64,000 nucleotides of DNA from CANQBR01 sp964641395 (GCA_964641395.1 CAZXKQ010000004.1:14328-78327); one strand, 5' to 3'. Counted from the stretch's first letter, positions 18,080 through 26,325 are shown. Numbers and translations are program-made. The notes: a model not told the origin generated them from the sequence alone.

Positions 18080-18948
18080 GCCGGCCGAGGGCACTCCTTG
18101 GCTACAAAGGCCTCATAGGCCTCCTGCAGCTGCTGGACCAGGGGGCCGGGCCGGCCCTGGTTGATGAAGGAGCGGTCCAGCTTCCTCACCGGCAGGAACT
18201 CGTAGCTGGGGCTGCAGATGAAGGCCTCCTCCGCCTGGAGGGCGAAGTCCGCAGCGAAGGGCCGCTCGATGAGCTGCAGGTCTAGATCCGGGGCCAGCCG
18301 CTCCTTTAACAGCCGCCGGGTAATATTCTTGTGAATGAGGGGCCCTTCCGGATAGGTCCAGAGGAGGCCGTCCTTCACGATGAAGAAGCTGGCCTCCGTG
18401 GTCTCAGTGAGCTTCCCCTGCCGCACGAAGAGGGCGTCAAAGGCCCGGGAGACTGCCGCCTCCTGCCGGGCCAGCACCTCCGGCAGCCGGTTGAGACTGT
18501 TTACGTCTAGGCGCTGCCAGCGCACATCCTCCTTGGTCACCAGGTTGACCCCCTGCTGCCGCTGCCGGGCCAGGGCCTCCCTGTCCACCGGCAGGGTGTA
18601 CATGGTGAGGCTGGGCACCACCATCTCTGGAAAGGCCAGGCTGTAGGGGCCGCTGCCCCGGGTCACCTGGGTGTAGACCAGGCAGTTTTGCTGGCCGCTG
18701 GCCGCCAGCAGCTGCTCGTGAAAGTCTACCAACTCTTCCAACATGTAGACCATAGGTATCTTGAGGGCGATGAGGGAGGCCAGCAGGTTGTTCATGTGGG
18801 GCAGGAGGGCGAAGCAGCGGCCGTTATAGACAGGGGTGATTTCATAGGCCCCATCCCCGAAGCTAGCCCCCCTGTCCCCTAGGGGCTGGGAGGCCTCGGC
18901 CAGAGGCAGCACCTCTCCGTCGAGTAAGACCAGCGCCGGACTATCCAT
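18076..18948 (-). CDS. Class IV aminotransferase homologue (D-amino acid transaminase-like) lacking the catalytic lysine
   Basis: The fold and most motifs match D-amino acid transaminase and 4-amino-4-deoxychorismate lyase: GDRGASFGDGAYE near the N terminus, a TETTEASFF segment, HKNITRRLL and GRPGPLVQQLQEA. In the family the PLP-binding lysine lies in a segment like DIKSLN; here the segment reads DVNSLNR with Asn150 (codon AAC, 18499-18501). Without the Schiff-base lysine normal transamination is not expected, so this may be a binding protein or altered enzyme, unless the base is a sequencing error. Length 290 aa is normal. ATG follows AGGAGGCTTATT. Confidence 0.85.
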   Translation of the reverse strand: MDSPALVLLDGEVLPLAEASQPLGDRGASFGDGAYEITPVYNGRCFALLPHMNNLLASLIALKIPMVYMLEELVDFHEQLLAASGQQNCLVYTQVTRGSGPYSLAFPEMVVPSLTMYTLPVDREALARQRQQGVNLVTKEDVRWQRLDVNSLNRLPEVLARQEAAVSRAFDALFVRQGKLTETTEASFFIVKDGLLWTYPEGPLIHKNITRRLLKERLAPDLDLQLIERPFAADFALQAEEAFICSPSYEFLPVRKLDRSFINQGRPGPLVQQLQEAYEAFVAKECPRPA

Positions 18949-19006
18949 AATAAGCCTCCTCTATGTTCCACTCTCTTAAAAAAGCTGTAATTTTCCTTAA
19001 AGCCTA

Positions 19007-19035
19007 TCGCCTGGGCCCCTGAGATATTGTATAAT
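19007..19035 (+). promoter_or_regulatory. Possible promoter of the cation/proton antiporter gene
   Basis: A perfect -10 TATAAT (19030-19035) on the plus strand, with only a weak -35 (TCGCCT, 19007-19012). It lies in the 179-nt divergent region between the aminotransferase homologue and the antiporter, giving a leader of about 86 nt. Confidence 0.35.
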
Positions 19036-19127
19036 GGGGAAGAGAAAACAGGCAGCCTTAGGCGATACGGGATAATTGTACCATACTTTTCCTCTTTTGT
19101 CTGCCCTTCTTGGAGGATAGTGGGAAA

Positions 19128-21413
19128 ATGTCACATTTACCAGCCATTATCAACGACCTAGCCCTCATACTCTTGGTGGCGGGCTTCACCACCCTGCTCT
19201 TTAAAAAGCTGAACCAGCCCCTGGTGCTAGGCTACATCGTGGCGGGCATCATCACCGGCCCCCACTTCTACCTCTTCCCCACCGTCATGGACAGCGCCAA
19301 CATCCAGACCTGGTCCGACATCGGCATCATCTTCCTGATGTTCGCCCTAGGCCTGGAGTTTAGTTTCTACAAGCTGAAAAGCGTGGGCAGCGCCGCCTTC
19401 ATCGCCACGGCGGTGGCGGTGGGAGGGATGTTCTGCCTAGGCGGCCTGGTGGGCCAGGCTCTGGGCTGGCAGGAGATGGACTGCCTCTTCTTAGGGGGCA
19501 TGCTCTGCATGAGCTCCACCGCCATCGTGGTGAAGGCCTTCGCCGACTGCGGCATCAAGGTGGAGGGCTTCGCCCAGATCACCCTGGGCATGCTCATCGT
19601 GGAGGACATCGTAGGCATCGTGATGCTGGTGGTGCTGCCCACCCTGGCAGTGTCCGACAGCGGCTCTAATAACCAGATCCTCTACAGCATCATGCGGCTG
19701 GTCTTCTTCTTGGTGCTGTTCTTCGTCAGCGGCATGTACCTCATCCCCACCCTCTTCAAGAGAGCCAAGGGGCTGCTGAACGATGAAAGCCTGCTGGTAG
19801 CCTCTCTAGGCCTCTGCCTCAGCATGGTGGTGCTGGTGAGCTACCTGGGCTTCTCCTCCGCCTTGGGGGCCTTCCTCATGGGCTCCCTCATCTCCGAAGC
19901 CCCTAATGCGGAGCGGATAGAGCACATCATCACCCCGGTGAAGGACCTCTTCGGCGCCGTCTTCTTCGTCTCCGTAGGCATGTTGGTGGATCCGGAGCTC
20001 CTCAGCCAGTACGCCCTGCCGGTGCTGGTGCTCACCATCGTGGTCATCGTGGGCCAGGTGGGCATGGCCATCCTGGGGGTGCTGGCCGCCGGCTTGGATC
20101 TGCACACCTCGGTGCGCTGCGGCTTCGCCCTCTGCCAGATCGGCGAGTTCTCCTTCATCCTGGCCAACACCGGCAGCAGCCAAGGCCTGACCAGCCCCTT
20201 CCTCTATCCCATCGTGGTAGCGGTGAGCGTCCTCACCACCTTCGCCACCCCCTACCTGATCCGCTCTGCTGAGCCGGCCTACGGCCTGCTGCGCCGCCAC
20301 CTGCCGGCCAAGCTGCAAAGCCTGTTGGAGCGCTACACCGCCCGCATGGGGGAAGGAGGGGAAGACAGCGACTGGCGCAGCTTCTTGCAACAGTACAGCA
20401 TCCGCATGCTGATCTACATCGTCCTCCTCACCGCCATCGCCGTGGGCGTGGAGCACTTCGTCCTGCCCCAGCTGGCAGCCATGGGCCTGCCCCACCCCCG
20501 CCTGCTGACGGCGGCGATAGGCTTTCTGGCCATGGCCCCCCTCCTCTGCGCCCTGCTGATCAACAGGGCGGGGGGCTCCGACCTCTTCACCCTGCTGTGG
20601 TTTAAGCGGCGGGCCAACCACCTGCCCCTCACCGTGCTGGTGCTGCTGCGCCTAGTGGTGGTGGGGGGCTTCCTCCACTTCTGCTTCCACACCCTGGCCG
20701 GCCTGCCTGTCTGGCTCACCCCGGCCGCCGTCGCCCTGGCCATCGCCGCCATACACTATAGCGACTTCCTCCTGCGCCAGTACCTGCGGATCGAAGCCCG
20801 CTTCCTAGTGAACCTAAACGAAAAGCACATGCGGGAACACCGGCAGGCGGTTGGCGAAGGGGCCGAACCCTGGTTCGACGAGGACATCCAGCTTCAGACC
20901 TACCTGCTGCCGGAAAGCTCCTCCCTGGCAGGGAGGCAGCTGTCGAAAATCAACTTCCGCAGCGAATACGCCTGTAACGTGCTGCAGATCACTACCGAGG
21001 AGGAGCCCGTCTACCTGCCTAGCGGCGACCAGACCCTGGAGGGAGGGAACCAGCTGCTGCTCATCGGCTCCGCCCCCCAGCTGCGAATCCTGGCCAACGC
21101 CAGCGCCCAGAAGCAGCTAGGCCTGGTGAAGCAGGGGGAGGCCCTCACTTTGAAGGACTTCCTGCTGGCCCAGCCTCAGAACGGCTTCGTCTGCGTGGCG
21201 GTGAAAATCGACAAAGCGTCCCCCCTCCTGGGCAAGTCCATGAAGGAGGCAGACCTGCGAGGCCGCTATCAGGGCATGGTCATCGGCCTGGAGCGGGGCG
21301 CCTACACCATCCACGACCCCCATGTCTCCCTGGTCTTCGAAAACGGCGACCTCCTCTGGCTGCTAGGACGGCAGAATCTGCTGACCAGCCTGGCCAAGGC
21401 CCACATCCTCTAA
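19128..21413 (+). CDS. CPA2-family cation:proton antiporter with two TrkA-C domains
   Basis: Membrane antiporter of the KefB/NapA type: about 12-13 helices over residues 1-400 with motifs PLVLGYIVAGIITGP and the FALGLEFS segment, followed after further hydrophobic segments (about 425-560) by a cytoplasmic tail. The tail holds two TrkA-C-like domains (about 590-660 and 685-760, for example YLPSGDQTLEGGNQLLLIG and VFENGDLLWLLG) but no NAD-binding TrkA-N Rossmann domain. The exported ion (K+ or Na+) cannot be told. Start ATG at 19128 (MSHLPA) fits the GGAGG upstream better than the in-frame TTG at 19110; 761 aa. Confidence 0.88.
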   Translation: MSHLPAIINDLALILLVAGFTTLLFKKLNQPLVLGYIVAGIITGPHFYLFPTVMDSANIQTWSDIGIIFLMFALGLEFSFYKLKSVGSAAFIATAVAVGGMFCLGGLVGQALGWQEMDCLFLGGMLCMSSTAIVVKAFADCGIKVEGFAQITLGMLIVEDIVGIVMLVVLPTLAVSDSGSNNQILYSIMRLVFFLVLFFVSGMYLIPTLFKRAKGLLNDESLLVASLGLCLSMVVLVSYLGFSSALGAFLMGSLISEAPNAERIEHIITPVKDLFGAVFFVSVGMLVDPELLSQYALPVLVLTIVVIVGQVGMAILGVLAAGLDLHTSVRCGFALCQIGEFSFILANTGSSQGLTSPFLYPIVVAVSVLTTFATPYLIRSAEPAYGLLRRHLPAKLQSLLERYTARMGEGGEDSDWRSFLQQYSIRMLIYIVLLTAIAVGVEHFVLPQLAAMGLPHPRLLTAAIGFLAMAPLLCALLINRAGGSDLFTLLWFKRRANHLPLTVLVLLRLVVVGGFLHFCFHTLAGLPVWLTPAAVALAIAAIHYSDFLLRQYLRIEARFLVNLNEKHMREHRQAVGEGAEPWFDEDIQLQTYLLPESSSLAGRQLSKINFRSEYACNVLQITTEEEPVYLPSGDQTLEGGNQLLLIGSAPQLRILANASAQKQLGLVKQGEALTLKDFLLAQPQNGFVCVAVKIDKASPLLGKSMKEADLRGRYQGMVIGLERGAYTIHDPHVSLVFENGDLLWLLGRQNLLTSLAKAHIL

Positions 21414-21433
21414 GAAGCTCCTCCCAGCCCCCT

Positions 21434-22429
21434 CTACTCTATCAAACCCTGCAAGCGCAGTTTTTCTAAGGCAGCCGCCATGGTCAGCATACCGTAGCGG
21501 CTGCCTGTTTCTAGGTAGCTGTGGATCTGGTGCAGCTGGCCCTGGCGGATCAGGTGGCGGAGGGCCGGGGTGGCGGCCAGCACTTCGAAGGCGGCCACCC
21601 TGCTGCGGCCCTCCTTGGTCATCAGCAAGCGCTGGCTGAGCACACCCACCAGGGCGGCGGCCAACTGGGCGGCCAGCCCTGCCTGCTCCGGCAGAGCGTC
21701 CAAAATCCGGCTGAGGGCCTCTACCGAGGAGGAAGCGTGGATGGTGGCCAGGCAGAGGTGGCCGGTCTCTGCCGCCTGCAGGGTGATGGCCATGGCCTCC
21801 CTCTCCCGCAGCTCCCCTATGAGCAAGACGTCAGGATCCTGTCGCAGGGCGGAGCGAAGGCCGGTGGCGAAGCTGGCAGTGTCCCGGCCTATCTCCCGCT
21901 GGGCGATGAGGGCCTTGGCCCCCTGGTAGCGGTACTCGATAGGATCCTCCAAGGTGATGATGTGGCAGGCCCGTTCCCGGTTCAGCTTTTCCACCAGGGC
22001 TGCCTGGGTGGTGCTTTTGCCGCTGCCGGTGGGGCCGGCCACTAGGATCAGCCCCCTAGGCACCTGGGTCCAGGCCGCGGCAGCGGCCGGCAGGCCCAGC
22101 TCCTGCCAGCTGGGAGGGCTGGAGGGCAGCAGCCGCAGGGCCAAGGTCCAGCTGCCCTGTTGGCGGAAGGCGTTGCCCCGTACCAAGAGCCGCCTCTCCC
22201 CCAGGTCCAGGCTGAAGGCGAAGTCCCTTTCCTGCTCCCCTGCCCCCTGCCAGTCGGATCCTAACAGCTCCCGGCAGGCGGCTGCCAGCTCCGTGGAGCC
22301 GTAGGCCCCCGCCTGAGGCAGGGGTTGCAGAAGGCCGTTGCGCCGCAGATAAGGGGGCTGGCCCAGGCTTAGGTGGAGGTCTGAAGCCCCTAGGCGCCAG
22401 GCCTCAGCTAATAGTGCTTTAACAGTCAT
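21434..22429 (-). CDS. PilT-like twitching ATPase
   Basis: Secretion-type hexameric ATPase that in the family powers retraction of type IV pili. Walker A is GPTGSGKST (132-140), the Asp box lies in ITLEDPIEY, the Walker B in DVLLIGELRE, and the His box in ETGHLCLATIHAS. Length 331 aa, with the PAS-like N-terminal domain (ASDLHLSLG). No other pilus gene is nearby, so retraction motor is a family inference. It is convergent with the antiporter (20-nt gap). Confidence 0.88.
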   Translation of the reverse strand: MTVKALLAEAWRLGASDLHLSLGQPPYLRRNGLLQPLPQAGAYGSTELAAACRELLGSDWQGAGEQERDFAFSLDLGERRLLVRGNAFRQQGSWTLALRLLPSSPPSWQELGLPAAAAAWTQVPRGLILVAGPTGSGKSTTQAALVEKLNRERACHIITLEDPIEYRYQGAKALIAQREIGRDTASFATGLRSALRQDPDVLLIGELREREAMAITLQAAETGHLCLATIHASSSVEALSRILDALPEQAGLAAQLAAALVGVLSQRLLMTKEGRSRVAAFEVLAATPALRHLIRQGQLHQIHSYLETGSRYGMLTMAAALEKLRLQGLIE

Positions 22430-22458
22430 CTCGTCCTCCCCTCTCCCCTTAGCGGGGT

Positions 22459-22493
22459 AAAAAAAGGCAGGGGCAACCGTGGTTACTCCTGCC
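22459..22493 (-). terminator. Terminator downstream of yajQ
   Basis: Minus-strand hairpin at 22466-22493 with a 6-bp GC-rich base (GGCAGG/CCTGCC) and a further 4-6 pairs above one mismatch, followed by seven T. It ends the DUF3783-yajQ unit about 120 nt after the yajQ stop; the stretch between (22494-22614) shows no gene. Confidence 0.75.
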
Positions 22494-22614
22494 TAAAAAG
22501 CTGAACTACTATCTTAACTTGCCGCTCCGTCCCGTAAAGCTGGGGACCGCCTATCCCTATTATAGCCTAGGAGGGCGGCCCTGGCAAGGGCTTCTTCCTT
22601 CCCAGACCTGGCGG

Positions 22615-23106
22615 TTAGCGGAGGTTGATGAACTGGAGATCGATGCCGTAGTCCTCCTCCTTCAGCTTTTTGATCACCGCCTGGAGATCGTCCTTCTTGG
22701 CACCGCTGACCCGCACCTGGTCGTCCTGAATCTGGGCGGTGACCTTCAGCTTGAGGCTCTTGATGGTGGCGATTATGCTCTTGGCCTTCTCCTTGTCGAT
22801 GCCCTGCTGGATGACCACCGTCTGCCGCACCGTAGCCTTGGCTGCCGGCTCCACCCGGCCGGGCTGCAGGCAGCGGAGGGGCACCCCCCGCTTGGCCAGC
22901 CGGATCCGCAACATGGTGAGGATGGCCTCTAGCTTGTACTCATCCTCTGCCGTCAACTTAAGGCAGCCCTCCTCCAAACTGAGGGAGGCGCTGCTGCCGC
23001 GAAAGTCGTAGCGCTGGCCCACTTCCTTCCGCACCTGGTTCACCGCATTGGCCATTTCCTGGTAATCCACCTGGGATACTACGTCAAAAGAGCTGTCCTT
23101 AGCCAT
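22615..23106 (-). CDS. YajQ family nucleotide-binding protein
   Basis: Small two-domain protein of the YajQ/DUF520 family, whose members bind tRNA, GTP or, in Xanthomonas, cyclic di-GMP; the role in Bacillota is unclear. It shows the family start (KDSSFDVVSQVD), the QRYDFRGS segment and the C-terminal DDLQAVIKKLKEED. Length 163 aa is exact. ATG at 23106 follows GGGAGGG. It is 57 nt downstream of the DUF3783 gene and ends before a terminator. Confidence 0.93.
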   Translation of the reverse strand: MAKDSSFDVVSQVDYQEMANAVNQVRKEVGQRYDFRGSSASLSLEEGCLKLTAEDEYKLEAILTMLRIRLAKRGVPLRCLQPGRVEPAAKATVRQTVVIQQGIDKEKAKSIIATIKSLKLKVTAQIQDDQVRVSGAKKDDLQAVIKKLKEEDYGIDLQFINLR

Positions 23107-23163
23107 CTTACCCTCCCGCTCCTTACACTGGTAAATGCCTTTCCACAGCAGTGGCTGTCTTAG

Positions 23164-23604
23164 TCAGGGGCCCGCCTTTCCCTTCCCTTCTGCCGCCTGG
23201 TGCAGGGTCATCAGCTTCTTGTTCACCTTACCCATGTAGCTGTGCTCATCCTGGAGTTCCTGGGCCAGGCGGATGGCCGTCCAATGGGCATTGGTAGGGG
23301 TGGCCATGGCCTTTAGGTCCACCCGCCCCAGCCGGCCCCGCTTAATGGCGGCTAAGAGGCGATCCAGCCCCTGCCGGTCAAAACCTACTAGGTAGATGAA
23401 TTCCGCCTGGGGCAGGGGTGGCAGCTCCACCCCCGACTCTGCCTCCCAGCGGGCGTAGCCTGGCAGCCCTGCCAGGTAGCCCAGCTTTTGGGCAAAGTCC
23501 TCCGGCTCCACCAACCGCACCTGGGCCTTGGCCACTAAGCCGGCCAGGCGGAGGGCGGCCAGCCGCTCGCCGGCGAAATTAAAGGCTAGGATGAAACGCA
23601 GCAT
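23164..23604 (-). CDS. DUF3783 domain-containing protein
   Basis: Protein of 146 aa whose C-terminal half matches DUF3783, a small domain of unknown function seen in clostridia and relatives: FIYLVGFDRQGLDRLLAAI followed by RVDLKAMATPTNAHWTAIRL and a charged tail. The N-terminal half (MLRFILAFNFAGE) is a divergent alpha/beta part. The start is ATG at 23604 behind GGGGAGG; the longer reading frame upstream crosses the promoter and is rejected. It is transcribed with yajQ and divergently from rqcH. Confidence 0.75.
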   Translation of the reverse strand: MLRFILAFNFAGERLAALRLAGLVAKAQVRLVEPEDFAQKLGYLAGLPGYARWEAESGVELPPLPQAEFIYLVGFDRQGLDRLLAAIKRGRLGRVDLKAMATPTNAHWTAIRLAQELQDEHSYMGKVNKKLMTLHQAAEGKGKAGP

Positions 23605-23626
23605 GAGAAACCTCCCCGTTTTTCTT

Positions 23627-23656
23627 ATTATACCATGGCGGCAGGGGCTGGGGCAA
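23627..23656 (-). promoter_or_regulatory. Promoter of the DUF3783-yajQ unit
   Basis: Minus strand -35 TTGCCC (23651-23656), 18-nt spacer, and an extended -10 TGGTATAAT (TATAAT at 23627-23632), about 22 nt upstream of the start codon. Confidence 0.6.
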
Positions 23657-23674
23657 ACCCTTTTCTCCCCTGCC

Positions 23675-23703
23675 TTGCCAGGGCCTAGGCCGAATGTTAT
23701 AAT
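23675..23703 (+). promoter_or_regulatory. Promoter of rqcH
   Basis: Plus strand -35 TTGCCA (23675-23680), 17-nt spacer, extended -10 TGTTATAAT (TATAAT at 23698-23703). It is back-to-back with the DUF3783 promoter in a 130-nt divergent region. Confidence 0.7.
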
Positions 23704-23734
23704 GAAGAGGCTATGACTGTACCTGGAGGCTGTT

Positions 23735-25480
23735 ATGAACCTAGAAGGACTGACCCTCAGCTGTATCCGCAAAGAACTGGCCCCCCAGCTCCTAGGGGGC
23801 CGCATTGTGAAGGTTTACCAAGGGGAGCACAGCCTCTGCCTCTATGTGAAGAAGGGGGACGCCACCCTCTACCTCACCTGTGACCTAGGCCAAGGAGGGC
23901 CCAGCCTCTACCTAGCACCCCAGCCCATAGCTAATCCCGCCGCTCCCCCAGCCTTCTGCATGCTGCTGCGCAAGCACCTGGAGGAGGCCCGCATCATCGA
24001 CCTGCGCCAGGAGGGGCTGGAGCGCTGCCTCTGCCTGGAAACCGCCTCCCTAGGCCAGGGAGGCAGGCTTTACAGCCAGGAGCTCCTCTTCGAGCTCACA
24101 GGGAAGAATGCCAACATCATCCTCTGCGCCGAAGGCCGGATCAAGGACTGCCTGCGCCACATCGGCCCCAGCCAGAGCAGCTATCGGCAGCTGCTGCCCA
24201 ACCTGCCCTACCTGCCTCCGCCGCCCCAAGACGGCCTTGCCGTGGACAGGGCCCGGCCCGAGGCCGTCCTGGATCGTATGCAGGGACAGCTAGCGGCCAA
24301 GGGAGCCCTGGCCGCCCTCATAGCCGCCACCTGCGGCATCGGCCGGGCCACCGCTGGAGAACTGCTGCTCCGCTCCTCCCTGGATCCCAAGGCGGCCAGC
24401 CTGACGGAGGCCCAGGCCGCCGCCCTGCTGGCCGCTCTGGCAGAGCTACAGGGCCTGGCCGCCAGCCAGCAGCCCTCCTTCTACGCTGTAAAGAGCCGGG
24501 ACGGGCGGGTGAAGACCCTCCTGCTGCTGTCCCCGCAGCAGCTGGCCCCGGGAGAGGGGTGGGAAGTTTTTAGCAGCGGCAATCAGGCCCTGGTCTACGC
24601 TGCCAGCCTCACCCCCCTGGCCCCGCCTCGCCAGGCGGAGCTGGCCGGCCTAGTGGCCAACGAGCTCCAGCGGTTGAGCCGCAAGCTGCAAGCCCTGGAG
24701 GGGGATCTGGCCCAGGCCAACAACGCAGAAACTGAACGGCAACTGGCAGACACCTTGCTGGCCAACCTCTATCAGCTGCCGAAGGGGGCGGCCTCTGTGA
24801 CCCTGGCCAACATCTACGACGGCCAGCCGGTGACCATAGCCCTCTCCCCCAGCCTCAGCGGCAACGCCAATGCCCAGGCTTACTATAAGCGCTACACTAA
24901 GTACAAGCGGGCCCAACTGGAGCTGGCCCAGCAGCTGGCGGCCGCCCGGCAGCGCCTCAGCTACCTGGAGAGCGTCGCCCTCTCCCTGGACACAGCGACC
25001 AGTGGGGCAGAGGTGGCAGAAATCGCCGCCGAACTGCAGGAGGCGGGCCTGCTGCAGCCTCCCAAGGCTGCCAAGCGCCGGCAGCCCCTCCAGGGGGCGG
25101 AGTCCCAGCCCCACCGCTTCTCCCTGGGACCGGACTGCACGATCTACGTAGGCAAGAACAACAAACAGAACGACTACGTCACCTTCACTCTAGGCGGCCC
25201 CCGGGATCTGTGGTTCCACACCAAGGACATCCCCGGCAGCCATGTGCTATTGAAGTGCAGCCTGGCCCAGCCGCCGGCAGAGGCCGTGGCCGCCGCAGTG
25301 GAACTAGCCGCCTACTTCAGCAAGGCTAGGCAGGGCAGCCAGGTGCCGGTGGACTGCACCCTGCGCCGCTATGTGAAGAAGCCGGCCGGAGCACCCCCAG
25401 GCTTCGTCATCTTCACCAACCAGACCACCTACTACGTGACCCCTGACGAGGCTAAGCTGAAGGCCAAGTACGGGCTGTGA
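23735..25480 (+). CDS. rqcH: RqcH (Rqc2/NFACT family), ribosome quality control factor
   Basis: NFACT protein that binds stalled 50S subunits carrying peptidyl-tRNA and directs C-terminal alanine tailing. N-terminal NFACT-N domain starts MNLEGLTLSCIRKEL and includes LFELTGKNANIIL (about residue 110); a helix-hairpin-helix/coiled-coil middle runs to about 430; the NFACT-R domain near 465-560 has YVGKNNKQNDYVTF and LWFHTKDIPGSHVLLK. Length 581 aa. Older annotations call this family fibronectin-binding protein. ATG follows GGAGGCTGTT; promoter and terminator are both visible. Confidence 0.93.
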   Translation: MNLEGLTLSCIRKELAPQLLGGRIVKVYQGEHSLCLYVKKGDATLYLTCDLGQGGPSLYLAPQPIANPAAPPAFCMLLRKHLEEARIIDLRQEGLERCLCLETASLGQGGRLYSQELLFELTGKNANIILCAEGRIKDCLRHIGPSQSSYRQLLPNLPYLPPPPQDGLAVDRARPEAVLDRMQGQLAAKGALAALIAATCGIGRATAGELLLRSSLDPKAASLTEAQAAALLAALAELQGLAASQQPSFYAVKSRDGRVKTLLLLSPQQLAPGEGWEVFSSGNQALVYAASLTPLAPPRQAELAGLVANELQRLSRKLQALEGDLAQANNAETERQLADTLLANLYQLPKGAASVTLANIYDGQPVTIALSPSLSGNANAQAYYKRYTKYKRAQLELAQQLAAARQRLSYLESVALSLDTATSGAEVAEIAAELQEAGLLQPPKAAKRRQPLQGAESQPHRFSLGPDCTIYVGKNNKQNDYVTFTLGGPRDLWFHTKDIPGSHVLLKCSLAQPPAEAVAAAVELAAYFSKARQGSQVPVDCTLRRYVKKPAGAPPGFVIFTNQTTYYVTPDEAKLKAKYGL

Positions 25481-25504
25481 GGGGGTGCGGTCTACTGACG
25501 GCAC

Positions 25505-25535
25505 AAGCGTTACGCTTAAGGCGTAGCGCTTTTTT
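25505..25535 (+). terminator. Rho-independent terminator of rqcH
   Basis: An 11-bp stem (25505-25515 with 25521-25531, one T-G pair) with a 5-nt loop; the 3' arm runs into a TTTTTT stretch. It starts 25 nt after the rqcH stop. Confidence 0.85.
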
Positions 25536-25734
25536 GTTGCAGTGCCCTGTCATGGAGGGCACTACCACCTCAGAATCTCTCTCAGTTTTGACCACGGAAA
25601 CGCTACTAGGTACCCGCCAATCTGTACAAGCTAGCTCTCCCTAGGTCTCTGTGTCGGGGAATACTGGTGCTTAGGGACTTCCTAGCCTGAACTGCTGAAG
25701 GTTGTGTCAAGAACTTTTAGCAATTTTTTCGCTA
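25536..25734. other. Unexplained structured non-coding stretch
   Basis: About 200 nt between the rqcH and pduO terminators. No frame gives a convincing protein. It is clearly less GC-rich than its surroundings. It opens with a perfect 8-bp hairpin (AGTGCCCT 25541-25548 with AGGGCACT 25556-25563, 7-nt loop) and ends with a TTTTAGC...GCTATTAAAA dyad around 25714-25740. It could be a small RNA or the decayed end of a mobile element; I do not recognise a known family. Confidence 0.35.
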
Positions 25735-25779
25735 TTAAAACAGCCGCCAGCCCAGGCCCTCTGCCTGGCGGCGGCTGTT
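25735..25779 (-). terminator. Terminator of the htpX-M42-ndk-pduO operon
   Basis: Minus-strand hairpin with a 10-bp outer stem (AACAGCCGCC, 25739-25748, with 25770-25779) and a 6-bp inner stem (CCAGGC/GCCTGG) with a 5-nt loop, followed by TTTT. It begins 22 nt after the pduO stop. Confidence 0.75.
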
Positions 25780-25800
25780 GAGGAGCAGGGCTGTGGCAGC

Positions 25801-26325
25801 CTACTCCGTCACCTTCTCCCCTACCTCTACCTCCACCCGTGCCAGGATGAAGCAGAGGTCTGAAAGACGATTGATGTAGATCAGGGCCTGTTGGTTCACC
25901 TCTTCCGTCTCTGCCAGCCGCAGCAGGCAGCGCTCCGCCCTCCTGGTCACCGTCCGGGCCAGATCCAGAGCGGCAGCCCCCAGGGTGTCGCCAGGGATGA
26001 TGAAATGGGCCAAGGGCTCTAGCAGGGCGTCATAACGATCTATGGTGCCCTCGATGTTCCGCACATCGTTTTCCGTGATATAGGGGGTAGGATTGCCCAG
26101 GGAGGCCACATCGGCCATCAGCAGGGACAGCTTGTTCTGCAACATCAAGATGGTGCCCTTCACATCCTGCCTGGCCACCGTGGCCCTAGCCAGACCCAGG
26201 GCCGAGGTGATCTCGTCCACCTGGCCGTAGGCCTCCACCCGCAGGCACTGCTTCGGCACCCGCTGGCCGGTGAACAGCCCTGTAGTGCCCTTGTCGCCGG
26301 TTCTAGTATAGACTGCAGCCTTCAT
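25801..26325 (-). CDS. PduO-type cob(I)alamin adenosyltransferase
   Basis: Transfers the adenosyl group of ATP to cob(I)alamin to make coenzyme B12. The ATP-binding N terminus YTRTGDKGTTGLFTGQRVPK is diagnostic, as are ARTVTRRAERCL and the C-terminal INRLSDLCFILAR. Length 174 aa is the single-domain form. ATG at 26325 follows GAGGAGG, 12 nt after ndk. Its presence implies use of B12-dependent enzymes elsewhere in the genome. Confidence 0.94.
   Translation of the reverse strand: MKAAVYTRTGDKGTTGLFTGQRVPKQCLRVEAYGQVDEITSALGLARATVARQDVKGTILMLQNKLSLLMADVASLGNPTPYITENDVRNIEGTIDRYDALLEPLAHFIIPGDTLGAAALDLARTVTRRAERCLLRLAETEEVNQQALIYINRLSDLCFILARVEVEVGEKVTE

Noticed and set aside
22430..22614. Possible riboswitch upstream of pilT
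   Set aside because: The hairpin with a seven-T tail is fully explained as the yajQ terminator; no conserved riboswitch core was seen.
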